Assembly (NCBI GenBank): GCA_030374805.1
Contig: JARGSG010000194.1
Coordinates: 62,001 to 126,000 of the forward strand
Length of the DNA: 64,000 bases
From: Gracilaria gracilis
Lineage: Eukaryota > Rhodophyta > Florideophyceae > Gracilariales > Gracilariaceae
Direction of reading: 5' to 3'
Every line of letters starts with the position of its first letter. Position 1 is the stretch's first letter. Below the pieces are notes generated by a model. That model was given only the letters and a program-made list of their open reading frames with translations, searched no databases and had not been told where the DNA came from. The position numbers and the translations under genes were made by a program. Shown piece by piece: positions 47,817 through 57,619 of this stretch.

Positions 47817-49612
47817 ATGGGCCTATATAGTCCGGACTCCGGCGGTGAGCCTAACGACCACTCGGACTCCAACAACTTGGCACTCGTACCATACTTGGCA
47901 CCTTCGACTCTCATCGACACAGCGATGCCTACCAATAACAACAACACCTCCGGTAATCCCGGCGCTCCCCCAGGTGGGACTGCGCGAATGACCGCGGCCG
48001 GACCGCGGTTCCGGTCGGTACCCTTGCCTCAATCGTCGGGGGCTTCCGCTTCCGGCGCGGCGTCCGTTGCGACAGCAGCGACTCCGGATCCAGCTCCCGT
48101 GTGGGATTGGTTCCATGCTAGCGTGGCGACAAATACGGGAGGATGGCCCAGTCTTGGGAGTCTCCGCGTACGCGATCCTCACCGCCATAGTGGCCTGTTT
48201 GCACAAGCCCCGTGGTTCAATGCCGAAGCCGTTCGGAATGAAGCGTTGATCAACTCCTACGCCATTGACGGTATCCTCCCCGGAGGGCTTCCCGTTAGCG
48301 TCGTCCGCTCATGGGACTGGCTCGTCCGTTTCACGGTCCATCCAAATTGTCTCTGGTATACGAGAAGCGAGAGCCTGGCGTTCGCTCGCCGGGAGATTGC
48401 CCGCATTGGGTATGCGCGACATTTTCGGGGGCCGAACGAGCATCCGGTTCCGTCCCATTACGGGTTTGACGTGGCCTACTACCGTACGTTCGGCGAGGTT
48501 GAGTACGGAGATCGACTGGCTGTTGCCTTCGACGAGATTGACCGCTATGCGGATGTCGTCCAGCCCCACCAGGATCTCATCCTGTGGGCTCGTCCGATTC
48601 TTCGGGCCGAGTTCCGGTACCTCCGCAAGTCGTCGCGGCGCGAGTTCTTCGAGGGCCTCCGTGACGAGAGGAAGTGGCGATCCCGCTTCGGGGTTCTGGT
48701 GCCGTACCAATGCTCGGAGGTTGAGCGAATCGCGGCGCGTTCCCGTCAAGGGCGATACGTTCCGCTGCTATCGTTCTGGCCTGCGGTCGAGGTCCCTCGA
48801 GGGTGCCATGTGGAGCTCCCCCATGCCTGACATACGTCGGGTCGTACTACATGAAGAATCCGCCGCGCGGCCTTTGGAGCATCCTTGCCACCGAATGGAC
48901 TGTCCGTGTCGCGGCTTTCCTCCTCTGGGAGGCGTATGATCATTACCGGCTTTGGTTTGTGCCGGAGATGATTCGCCAATCCATTCGGAATTTGGACCTC
49001 ACCGATGTGCTCGGGTCCGTCCGCAACGCGCGGGAGGTGGTGTCCTTGGTGGAGGTCATCGACGGTGTCGAGTTGGACTCCGTGCCTGCTAGTCAGGTCT
49101 CCGAGGGTATCCGTCGGGTTACAGACCGGTCTCCCGGACGCGACGTCAACGCTGGCGACTTTGTATACTTCGACCCATGGGAATGGGAGATAGTCATAGC
49201 CGCCGAGGCGCGGGAGCGGCGTCAGGTCGAGCGGAGCATCCCAGAGGGCCATCCTCGTGGGTTCGTCTTTGTCGACGAAGAGGAGGACGAGAGCCTTGAT
49301 GAGGCAGGGAGCCCTATAGACCAGGGAGCGGACCAGCAGATCGACGTGATCGACGTAACCGGAGATGACGGCGGATCCGCTGATGCGGTAGTGCAGGGTA
49401 CGCCCAACTCGGTTGGCGCGTGGCAGGCCTCCGCTTCTGCGGGCGGGGCCGGTTCGAGTACTGAGGCCCAGGCGATCGTCATCCGCAGTTTCCTTCGCGG
49501 CATGGGTGTGCCCGTGTCTGACACGGTGACCGACTTGGCGCAGCTGCAGGGCCTTGCGGCTCAGTGGTTCGCCCAAGGTCGTGGGTCCGGTTCCGGACCG
49601 TCCGGCGTGTGA
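47817..49612 (+). CDS. Element D: antisense extra gene of unknown function
   Basis: Gene region opposite to gag-pol, from just inside the 3' LTR to near the end of pol. It starts MGLYSPDSGGE; an inner Met (MPTNNNN) is also possible. An Asn/Pro/Ser/Ala-rich disordered start of about 100 residues leads to the core shared with element A: FRSVPLPQ, QAPWFNAE, LPGGLP, YYRTFGEVEYGDRL, WARPILRAEFRYL, WRSRFGVLVPYQCSEVERIA, SRQGRYVPL, then YVGSYYMKNPPRGLWS and AYDHYRLWFVP. The end is acidic (DEEEDESLDEAG), holds GDFVYFDPWE and ends with a helical FLRGMGV segment. Core identity to A is roughly 45 percent by eye, far above chance. Not a known domain to me. It has at most a very small number of breaks. 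Confidence 0.75.
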
Positions 49613-49614
49613 TC

Positions 49615-49888
49615 GAACTCCGTAGATACCAATATCTCTTGGCCCTATCATTAAATGTTTCCGGTCGCTACCGGCTTTTAGCAAATTCTCTTCATCCCTC
49701 CCCCTCCTCAGGGGGCAGCACCCCGCGAGGGGCGCCTGTTCCTTATCTAAGGGAGGTATTCCGCTTGAAGCGGCAAATTTCTGTTCTTCGACTTCCTCTT
49801 CTTAGGCTTCTTCTTCGTCTTCTTCTTCTATTCAACTGTATAGTGGCTTGTCCGCAGAAGCGGCAAATGTTCCGCGTGAGCGGCATAG
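49615..49888. other. Convergent gap of element D with dyad repeats
   Basis: Non-coding gap between pol and the antisense gene. It holds a CTT-rich pyrimidine tract and three near-identical dyads: CCGCTTGAAGCGG (49761-49773), CCGCAGAAGCGG (49852-49863) and CCGCGTGAGCGG (49872-49883), each followed by CAAAT or CATAG. These are the clearest members of the CCG-N6/7-CGG set in element D. Confidence 0.7.
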
Positions 49889-50881
49889 CTAATGTGGGGG
49901 TGAACCCACTTGGGCTTTGTCGAGCGTGTCCGGTGTCGGCGTACGGGTCCTCCGGTGGTACTGAAGTACTTTCGAGCGGGGCAGGTGCTCGATAGGTTCG
50001 TGTGTGTCCTCCGAAGGGGGGTAGCCGTACCAGCGGACTTGGTATACCAGCTCTCCAGTAGAGTCTAGGCCGTGTTTGACTATACGGTCCAATACGAACT
50101 CGCGTTCGTAGACACTCCGCTCTGGCGCCTTGACCAGTGGGTCCTTCCCAGAGGCGTTCGATGGGTCCTCGTTAGCGGGGCGGACTGCTCTTCCACTGTC
50201 GTGGCGATCGCGGGTGATGGCCTTCGACTTCCGTCTAGGCGGCAATGCATCCTGTACACCAGGTCTCGGTTGCGCTCCCCAGGGAGCTCCTCGGAGGGTT
50301 ACGCTCCCCAGTGAGGGGTCTGGAGCCACTTGCTTCTGCGGTTGCTGTGGGATCCCGTCTGGACGGACTGCGAGCTTCCGGTGTTCCGGCGAGATCGTCC
50401 CAATCGACGGGAAACCAACCTCCGTGTGAGGGGCTAGCGAGCGGTGTTCCGTTACGCCCGTTGACGACGGTTCGCCGCCCACGGCGGACTGTGTGGTACC
50501 AACCGTCGCGGCGCCGTGGTGAGCCGTATCAATTACGGATCTCCCGGTTTTTGACGGCTCATCACTCTCCGCGGCACGCGTGTGCCCACGGCGTGCGTTG
50601 TCATACGCATTGTCATCCTTCAAGGGAGGCGGTTCATCCACTGTGCGTGGCCCGTGTCGCGCCGTGCGCGCGTCCAACTTAATTGGCTTCTGTCCACCTA
50701 GAGTGGTGTCCACCTGTACTGATGTGGCCGTGTGCTCTGCGGTTCGCGTGCCATTATCGACCAAGTCGATTGCACCTCCCAAACTTGGGTCTGCCGTCAC
50801 AGCACGGTCTTTAACAACCAACTTCATCTTCCGAATGATCGGTCTCCTCCGCTGTCGGGGCAACATCGGTCTCCTCTCCAT
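49889..50881 (-). CDS. Element D: integrase tail end with chromodomain
   Basis: Low-complexity Thr/Arg/Pro-rich tail followed by a chromodomain (EFVLDRIVKHGLD, LVYQVRWYGYPPSEDTHEP and IEHLPRSKVLQYHRR). The last 40 residues match element A closely. Confidence 0.82.
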   Translation of the reverse strand: MERRPMLPRQRRRPIIRKMKLVVKDRAVTADPSLGGAIDLVDNGTRTAEHTATSVQVDTTLGGQKPIKLDARTARHGPRTVDEPPPLKDDNAYDNARRGHTRAAESDEPSKTGRSVIDTAHHGAATVGTTQSAVGGEPSSTGVTEHRSLAPHTEVGFPSIGTISPEHRKLAVRPDGIPQQPQKQVAPDPSLGSVTLRGAPWGAQPRPGVQDALPPRRKSKAITRDRHDSGRAVRPANEDPSNASGKDPLVKAPERSVYEREFVLDRIVKHGLDSTGELVYQVRWYGYPPSEDTHEPIEHLPRSKVLQYHRRTRTPTPDTLDKAQVGSPPH

Positions 50882-52844
50882 TCCGCAGTAGCGGTGCGTC
50901 GCCGGGTGTGCTCCCGGACGTCGGGTTTAGAACGGCGCCGCTGCTGTTGCGGGTCTGCGCGTCCTCCGTGGGCGACGGCAATGAGCCAGCGACAACTTCC
51001 ACTTCGTGGCCCGCCGTGTCTGGGTGCGCATCCCGTTTGGGCGTAGTCTCTCTAAGTGAGGACTCCGCTCGCAGCGGCGACGATGAAGACCATAACTGGG
51101 CATCCCGTGACATTGGGCTCTCGACGGGGCGCTTACTGTCACACGTCCGTGCGTTCTCCGTCCGCGACGGCAAAGCAACCCCCACTCCGTTGCTGGCGGT
51201 GTCCCGCGAGGGTGCAGTATCCGTTTGCAACGGCGTAGAATGCAACGGAGCAGCGCAACCAGAATGAGCGTCCCCCTCCCCCTCCTTAGCTGGAGCGGCG
51301 GGGCCCGGAGCGATAATCCCAGTAGTGGGCACGATGCGTGTGGGCACATACGCATCTGGCCCAATTTTCGGGGTACGTTCCGATTCCGTAGGGAGGTCGG
51401 CCAGACCGCGCGCGGCGTGCGGTAGAATTGACAGGCCGAGCGGGGCGTCCCTGCTAGTAGCCAGAGGCGCTGCCGGGGTAGTATCCGACCTGGTCGGTCC
51501 GGGATGGGCTTCTTGCACGGTGGGTTCCGGCGGTGGTGCCGGCGTAACGCGATCACGCGAGAAGCGTTCGTGTTCACCCTTGACGTCAAGGACAACCGTT
51601 GTATCGGTAGTAGAAATAACCCCGTAAGGGCCGTCCGCTATCGGAGAAAGTTTATGGCGTTTCTCTTTTCCCGGATTGTAGTATTCTTTCCGGAGAAATA
51701 CATAGCCACCTTCTCTGATGTGTGGGGCATTCTTTCGCACACGTGCGTCGAAGTTCCGCTTGTAGGCGGCTTGTGCCTTAGCGATTTGCTGCCCAACTAC
51801 GGGAATGATTTGCTTCAGCCATTGCTTCCAGGCGTCCCTGTTTAGACGGGGTGAAGGGAACTTATCTAGCGTAGGTTGGGGCTCGACAGCCACCGATGGT
51901 GGGACACGCGATAAGACCAGTTCGAACGGAGAGATCTGGGTAGTGCGATGTATCTGCGTATTGTAGGCATATTTCACCGCAGCGGTGTAGAGATCCCATT
52001 CCGACGGGTGGTCGGCGACAAAGGTTCGCAGCGCATTCAGCATGGTGCGATTGAAGCGCTCCACCTGGCCGTTACTTTGCGGATGGTAGGTCGTAGTAAA
52101 CCAGTTCTTAATTTCCAGTATTCGACACACGTCCTGGAAGAACTTCGCAGTGAATTGCGACCCATTATCCGATAGTAACTCAATCGGCGGTCCGTAGACA
52201 AACACCCAGTGGGTTACGAACGCTTGCGCGACCGCACTGGCGGTGATCTTCGTCAGCGGAACTGTCCGCACGAGCTTCGAAAAGCGGTCGGTTATGACGA
52301 GTAAAAACCGATTACCTCGGCGAGTCCGAATAAACTCACCGAGTATGTCAATCGCCACGAACTCAAGTGGGGCCCTTGCGGGGAAGATTACCAACTGTTT
52401 GGAGTATTTTCGCAGTTTGACGCGGTTCTTTGCACAACCAGAGCACCCAAGAGCAGCGGCGTGCGCATCGAATGCCATAGCTGGCCAATAGAAGTCCTTC
52501 CTGAGGGTGTAGTACAACTTCCTTCCACCAGGGTGGGCCGACAACTTCGCGTAATGCGACAAAAGCAAAACTCGAGATTGAAGCGAGTGAGGTACCACAA
52601 TCTGTGGTCGGTCAGTAACCGTTCGAACCAAGAATCCTTGGTCGTTCATGACAAAAGGCAGTTGAGCTCCACCGTTCAGACGGGCGCGCACCCTACTGCA
52701 GAACGGGTCCGTATACTGTTCCCGGATCAGTTCTTCCGGTGTTATCGGCACGAATGATCCCGGTACTGGCTCCGTATCTGAAACGGCTAAGACAGCGTCA
52801 TAGACGTCCCATCCCTCCAAATCTTTGTCTTCGTCGTCCTCCAT
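50811..52844 (-). CDS. Element D: integrase region with long tail
   Basis: Integrase HHCC domain (HYAKLSAHPGGRKLYY and CSGCAKNR), rve core with EFVAIDILGEF, LLSDNGSQFTAKFF and NGQVERFNRTMLNAL, then a GPY/F-like KLSPIADGPYGVI module and a long Pro/Thr-rich spacer leading to the chromodomain region. Very similar to element A. Confidence 0.9.
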   Translation of the reverse strand: MEDDEDKDLEGWDVYDAVLAVSDTEPVPGSFVPITPEELIREQYTDPFCSRVRARLNGGAQLPFVMNDQGFLVRTVTDRPQIVVPHSLQSRVLLLSHYAKLSAHPGGRKLYYTLRKDFYWPAMAFDAHAAALGCSGCAKNRVKLRKYSKQLVIFPARAPLEFVAIDILGEFIRTRRGNRFLLVITDRFSKLVRTVPLTKITASAVAQAFVTHWVFVYGPPIELLSDNGSQFTAKFFQDVCRILEIKNWFTTTYHPQSNGQVERFNRTMLNALRTFVADHPSEWDLYTAAVKYAYNTQIHRTTQISPFELVLSRVPPSVAVEPQPTLDKFPSPRLNRDAWKQWLKQIIPVVGQQIAKAQAAYKRNFDARVRKNAPHIREGGYVFLRKEYYNPGKEKRHKLSPIADGPYGVISTTDTTVVLDVKGEHERFSRDRVTPAPPPEPTVQEAHPGPTRSDTTPAAPLATSRDAPLGLSILPHAARGLADLPTESERTPKIGPDAYVPTRIVPTTGIIAPGPAAPAKEGEGDAHSGCAAPLHSTPLQTDTAPSRDTASNGVGVALPSRTENARTCDSKRPVESPMSRDAQLWSSSSPLRAESSLRETTPKRDAHPDTAGHEVEVVAGSLPSPTEDAQTRNSSGAVLNPTSGSTPGDAPLLRNGEETDVAPTAEETDHSEDEVGC

Positions 52845-52859
52845 AAAGAAACAGGGTAT

Positions 52860-54560
52860 TTACCGATCATTGACTGGCTCAGCTTCGGCCGCAGTCGGTA
52901 AGCGGGAAAGTGCATCAGCCTGAGTGTTCAGGGTTCCCTTCTTGTACTGCACGTCGAAGTTGAACTCCGATAATCTTAGCCTCCACCGCATCAAGCGGCC
53001 AGAGGGCTCCGCAATCGAGAGAAGCCATCGCAGAGCCGAATGGTCGGTATGAACGGTAAAATGTCCTCCCATGAGGTTCGGTCGCAGCGTCTGGAGAGCC
53101 CAGACTACTGCTAAGCATTCTTTCTCGGGTACCGAGTGATTCCTTTCATGCACGTTAAGGCTTCGAGACCAAAAACCAATTGGAAGTCGTTCGCCACTCT
53201 CCGTGGTCTGAAACAGGGCACAGCCGATCTGGAAATTGCTGGTATCCGTATCGATGGCATAGGGCAATCCGAGTTTTGGCAGGGAAAGAAATGGCGGCGA
53301 AGTTACTGCATCAATGAGCGATGAGAATGCCGTTGCCTTACGGTCATCGAATGGTTCCAGTTTCACTTGCTGTCTCTTTCGCAAGAGTTCATTCAATGGA
53401 GCTGCTATATCCGCGAAGTGCGGAATAAAACGGCGGTAGACATTGCAAAGGCCGAGGAAGGATCGGAGTTCCGTCTGAGTCCGTGGGTGTTTGGCCTCCT
53501 TGAGGGACCGCACACGTACAGCGTCAATCGATAGCCGTCCCGGACGGATTATGTGGCCGAGATATTTCACGGTATCGGTAAAGAACTCGCACTTCTTCAA
53601 CTTCAGTGTGATGCCTGCCTCTCGTAGGACTCGCATCACCTCCCGAACGTGGGTCAAGTGCTCGTCCAGGTTACTGGAGAACACAATGATGTCATCTAGG
53701 TATACCAGGCACGTTTTACACTTAAAGCGGGCAAGCAAAATATCCACTGCTCTTTGGAAAGTGGCAGGGGCGTTCGTGAGCCCGAAGGGCATCGGGTTGA
53801 ATCGGTATAGTCCTTGATGACATACGAACGCCGTTTTATCACGGTCCTCTGCCCTAACTGGGACTTGCCAATATCCCCAGTTCGCGTCGAGGGTCGTGAA
53901 CACCTTTGCGTTTCCGAGCGAATCGATACATTCGTCCATCCTCGGGATGGGATACACGTCCTTGACGGTAGCCGCGTTAAGCTTGCGATAATCGATACAA
54001 AAACGCCAAGACCCATCGGGTTTGGGAGCGAGTACCACGGGCGAGGCCCATGGCGACTGGGCCGGTTCAATGACTCCGGCGCGGAGCATCTTCTCGACTT
54101 GAGTCTTCTCTTCTTCCCGAGCTGTCGGTCCTGCCCTGTAGGGGTGTTGCGAGATTGGCCGAGTGTTCGGCATCAAATCTATCCGATGTTCGGTGATCCC
54201 AATTTTCCCAAGGGAACCGTCCCACATGGGGGTGAACTCACGTAGCATATCCCGTAACTTCTCACGGTGAGACTCTGGGACATGGTTAAAGTCTAGAGAC
54301 TCGAGCTCCTGTACGGGGTCCTTCTTCTCAGATCCAGGTGATTCTGGCCTTCCTTCCGACAGTGTCGGCGTTGCTTCTTTCGACGAGATCAACACTTCTT
54401 TACCCGACGAGTTCGGCTCAGCGTCTCCCGACGAAGTCTTTTGGTACAGTTGTGTCAGCGCCCTTCCCCTCTCATTCCTCAGCTTCGAGAATTCCGAGAA
54501 CCTCTGCCGTAGAGACCTGTGTGGGTACAATAGCCACCGGGTGTGGTAACATGGAACCAA
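52860..54560 (-). CDS. Element D: reverse transcriptase and RNase H region
   Basis: RT motifs: [36 protein letters not shown] and catalytic [12 protein letters not shown]. RNase [39 protein letters not shown]. It ends at the tether leading to integrase ([13 protein letters not shown]). Confidence 0.92.
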   Translation of the reverse strand: MVPCYHTRWLLYPHRSLRQRFSEFSKLRNERGRALTQLYQKTSSGDAEPNSSGKEVLISSKEATPTLSEGRPESPGSEKKDPVQELESLDFNHVPESHREKLRDMLREFTPMWDGSLGKIGITEHRIDLMPNTRPISQHPYRAGPTAREEEKTQVEKMLRAGVIEPAQSPWASPVVLAPKPDGSWRFCIDYRKLNAATVKDVYPIPRMDECIDSLGNAKVFTTLDANWGYWQVPVRAEDRDKTAFVCHQGLYRFNPMPFGLTNAPATFQRAVDILLARFKCKTCLVYLDDIIVFSSNLDEHLTHVREVMRVLREAGITLKLKKCEFFTDTVKYLGHIIRPGRLSIDAVRVRSLKEAKHPRTQTELRSFLGLCNVYRRFIPHFADIAAPLNELLRKRQQVKLEPFDDRKATAFSSLIDAVTSPPFLSLPKLGLPYAIDTDTSNFQIGCALFQTTESGERLPIGFWSRSLNVHERNHSVPEKECLAVVWALQTLRPNLMGGHFTVHTDHSALRWLLSIAEPSGRLMRWRLRLSEFNFDVQYKKGTLNTQADALSRLPTAAEAEPVNDR

Positions 54561-55455
54561 TGACTTGGTTCTTTACCAACCTCTGTTGGGAGGAGCTGAA
54601 ATTAGCAACCAATACCCTGAAGGGCTTTTCTGGCTCAACAAGTACAATCCCATTCGCGAGGGCCACGTTCTGCCTTTCGTAAAGGAGAGGCAATGGCTGA
54701 ACGGTTTGCAGGCCGTGCTGTAGGGACGTGACCGTGACCCATGTCTGGGATTCCGGTGGAATGCAAATAGACCGAGCCACTCGGAGCTTCGTAGATGAAC
54801 GGTGCGATTCCGCTGGCTGCTGGGCCACTGGCAATGGAACTTGCTTCTTGAAAGCCTTTCGTAAAGGTCGCCGAACAATTGGCACTGTTGTGCCGTCCTC
54901 CAGCTCGACGGTCCTTTTCCGTGGTCGAATTGCTTGGACAAAACGGTCGCAGAAATCACATCCGAGTATGACCGGCGCAGCTAAACGCTTGCAGACTATG
55001 AAGTCCAAGCGGACAACGCAACGGCCAAGCCTGACAATCAGGTCAATTACTCCCACGATTGAAAGGGGCCTATTGTTTGCATCCGCTATCTCAGTCGGCG
55101 GGGCCGGCCGAATCTGAGACAATAACTGCGCCGGAATAAGCGATTGAACCAAGAAGTTTGGACCAGCACCCGTGTCGAGAACCGACAACTGCCGAACCAT
55201 ATAATGGTCGGATATCCCGAGATCGGCGAAAACTTTGTAGTTTCGTTTCGCCATGACCAGGACTCTATCTGGAGCGCGGAAATTGCGTGACCGCACCCAC
55301 GGGCGACGGAGAACACCGAGATGTTCCGAGTCCACGTCTGTCGTGTCCATCTTCCTCGTAAGGATCGTGACCGGGGAGCGAGGCTTTGCAACCTCCGGCG
55401 CAGTTGAGCTCGACTGCGTTTGCGCCGCTCCTTCAAAGGAGGCTCCCATGCTCAT
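54472..55455 (-). CDS. Element D: protease region
   Basis: Retropepsin-like region with active site VLDTGAGPNFLV and a later VILGCDFCDRFV strand. It overlaps the gag end by about 20 bases in another frame, which fits the frameshift expression known for Ty3/Gypsy elements. Confidence 0.88.
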   Translation of the reverse strand: MSMGASFEGAAQTQSSSTAPEVAKPRSPVTILTRKMDTTDVDSEHLGVLRRPWVRSRNFRAPDRVLVMAKRNYKVFADLGISDHYMVRQLSVLDTGAGPNFLVQSLIPAQLLSQIRPAPPTEIADANNRPLSIVGVIDLIVRLGRCVVRLDFIVCKRLAAPVILGCDFCDRFVQAIRPRKRTVELEDGTTVPIVRRPLRKAFKKQVPLPVAQQPAESHRSSTKLRVARSICIPPESQTWVTVTSLQHGLQTVQPLPLLYERQNVALANGIVLVEPEKPFRVLVANFSSSQQRLVKNQVIGSMLPHPVAIVPTQVSTAEVLGILEAEE

Positions 55456-57484
55456 TTTTTCTGAGCGTCGCCGCTATTTTGCGGAACCGCTGGGCTCGCA
55501 AATGCGGCTGGCGCTTCACCATGATGCGGTGAAGATTCCTGTTTTCCAGGCTGAGTATCCGCCTTCGCACGAAGGTACGATTTGTCGGGAACACGTTCCC
55601 GCTCGGCGGGCGCAACGACTCATAATGGAGAACAATTTTTGCCATCTCCCTGAATGGTAACATACAGTTCGGGGCAATATGACCAGGTTTGTAGCAAACA
55701 TGGCATATGAGCTGGCGAAGAGAATCCGCACTGGGCGGCCTTCGCTCCTGTCTCGGGGGGTAGGGATCCCTCCACCCGGGACGGGAGTTTCTGTATCCGC
55801 CAGAGTGCGGCACTGGCAATGCCGGAACATGATTACCGGCGTACAGAGCAGGATCCGAATCTTCGGTTGTCGGTCCCATCGTGGATGGCAGGTCCGACGT
55901 TGCCAAAGATTGGTCACTCTGCACTAGGTGCACGTTGTCGTAGTTAGCATGGGCTGAACCTCTCGATTGATGCTGTGATAAATCCCTCTCTTCCAGATGG
56001 AATAGACGGCGTGTGCGAGACTTAATGCCGGCACGTGCCCATGCCGCATCACCCTCAGCTTGGGCAAATTGAACCAGCTCCAAGTAGGAGATCTTGCACT
56101 TGTTCTCCCGATAACGGGCTACCAAAGTTTTAATCGAGGGAACCAAGCCATCCACAAACATGGTACATCGCTCGGCCGCGGAGTAGACGTTCCCACAGCG
56201 GTGAAAGGCCTTATTCAACCGTGTAGAATAAACGGTCTTCGTCTCTTCCGGTCCTTGCTTCGTGTCGCGCAATGCGAGTATGGCCTCTTGAATTGCGTTC
56301 CCTGTAGCGTACGATCGCAGGAGGTACTGTACAGCCTCTGGCCAACAGGTCACTCCTCCCTCGGAGGCACGAGACGATCCGCGGACAGAGGTGTACTGGT
56401 CCTCGGCCATACCTTTTAAAAAGTAAGGCAGTGCAATGTAGGCTTGCGCCTCAGACATCCGAAGTACATCGGCTTCCCCAACATATCGGGCGAGAAAGTC
56501 CAACACTAGGATTGGATCCTGCCCAGAGAACTTATTGGGCTTCAGTGTGAGCTCCAGCTTCTTAATGTGGTCTTTCACTCGTCCAGTCCCGCGAGGGGTC
56601 CTTTCTCCACTGGAGTCTTCCAGCCGAGAATATCGGTACGACAGCAACTTCCGATACAATAAATTCGTCGGCTTCAGTTCCTTGAGTCCAAGGTGCTTTC
56701 GTCCTTTAGAACGGCTCCGGGCAACGCCTTGCGTGGCCTCGGTGGCCCGGGAACGGGTAGCACGAGAGCGTGGGGGCTCGTCCTCACTTTCCGAAGAATC
56801 GGTTGACGAATCCCTGACTTGGGCATTAGACTCAGAGGATGAAGAAGAGGACGAATCAGGTTCCAATTTAACCTTTCTCTTCTTTCCCGCATGGCTGTCC
56901 TTGGAGCGGTGCGACTTCCGAGAACATTCGGAAACCGGCACGCCGGGCGCCACAGCATCGTGGATGATGGTGTGCTCGACCGTTTCCAGACGGGCCGCTA
57001 AGCGGTTTAAACGATCAGCTGCCTTCTCATGCAGGACAGCCGATTCCTTTCGGTCTTCCATGATCTGGTTGACATCAGACCGTAAGACACGAACGTCTTG
57101 CGAAACATCCCGAACATCGGCTTCGTACAGCCGTTGCCGGAGTTTCGTAATGTCGTGAATCAGAGCCACGTGAGAGTTCTGCATCACGCGCACTTGTGCC
57201 TCTAATTCACGGAGGGTATACTCGTCGGACCTCGACGACATGGCTTCAGCCGCTTGCGCGGAATTAGCCGGTCCTTGAGCGGGTGGGGCCCCATTGTTGG
57301 TACGGGGACCCCGGGAAGCCGGTGCTTGAGCGGTATCACCCGGGACGTTCAGTACATCCGTTGGTAACGGCGGGAGGCTCTGAGCCAGTCCAGATGATTC
57401 CGGTGGTCCGGCAATTGGGCCAGGTGCAGACCCAGCCTTCGAGCGACCGTTGTTACGGCGAGATGTCATTGTCCGCCGAAGCAA
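55433..57484 (-). CDS. Element D: gag
   Basis: 683 codons starting MLRRTMTSRRNN. Disordered N terminus, a coiled-coil-like segment (residues about 90-175), an acidic Ser-rich stretch, a basic tract, a capsid-like helical domain (about 300-470) and one CCHC knuckle ICHVCYKPGHIAPNC near residue 600. It forms the particle and binds element RNA. Confidence 0.9.
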   Translation of the reverse strand: MLRRTMTSRRNNGRSKAGSAPGPIAGPPESSGLAQSLPPLPTDVLNVPGDTAQAPASRGPRTNNGAPPAQGPANSAQAAEAMSSRSDEYTLRELEAQVRVMQNSHVALIHDITKLRQRLYEADVRDVSQDVRVLRSDVNQIMEDRKESAVLHEKAADRLNRLAARLETVEHTIIHDAVAPGVPVSECSRKSHRSKDSHAGKKRKVKLEPDSSSSSSSESNAQVRDSSTDSSESEDEPPRSRATRSRATEATQGVARSRSKGRKHLGLKELKPTNLLYRKLLSYRYSRLEDSSGERTPRGTGRVKDHIKKLELTLKPNKFSGQDPILVLDFLARYVGEADVLRMSEAQAYIALPYFLKGMAEDQYTSVRGSSRASEGGVTCWPEAVQYLLRSYATGNAIQEAILALRDTKQGPEETKTVYSTRLNKAFHRCGNVYSAAERCTMFVDGLVPSIKTLVARYRENKCKISYLELVQFAQAEGDAAWARAGIKSRTRRLFHLEERDLSQHQSRGSAHANYDNVHLVQSDQSLATSDLPSTMGPTTEDSDPALYAGNHVPALPVPHSGGYRNSRPGWRDPYPPRQERRPPSADSLRQLICHVCYKPGHIAPNCMLPFREMAKIVLHYESLRPPSGNVFPTNRTFVRRRILSLENRNLHRIMVKRQPHLRAQRFRKIAATLRKNEHGSLL

Positions 57485-57599
57485 TCGGGAGTTTTAAACG
57501 AACGATTACCGCTTCCAGCAATAACGGAAAGTGGATTCTCCCCACGCAGAGGGATACAGCACCAGTTTCCACTACGACAAAAGTTGGCCAGAAAGCCGT

Positions 57600-57617
57600 T
57601 TCTAAGTCGGGAGACCA
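57600..57617 (-). other. Element D primer binding site
   Basis: Minus-strand TGGTCTCCCGACTTAGAA, two bases inside the 5' LTR. It shares 17 of 18 bases with the site of element C. Confidence 0.78.
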
Positions 57618-57619
57618 CT

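Noticed and set aside
48746-49684. 312-codon minus-strand reading in element D
   Set aside because: Shadow of the antisense gene, which has the conserved relative in element A; this reading has none.
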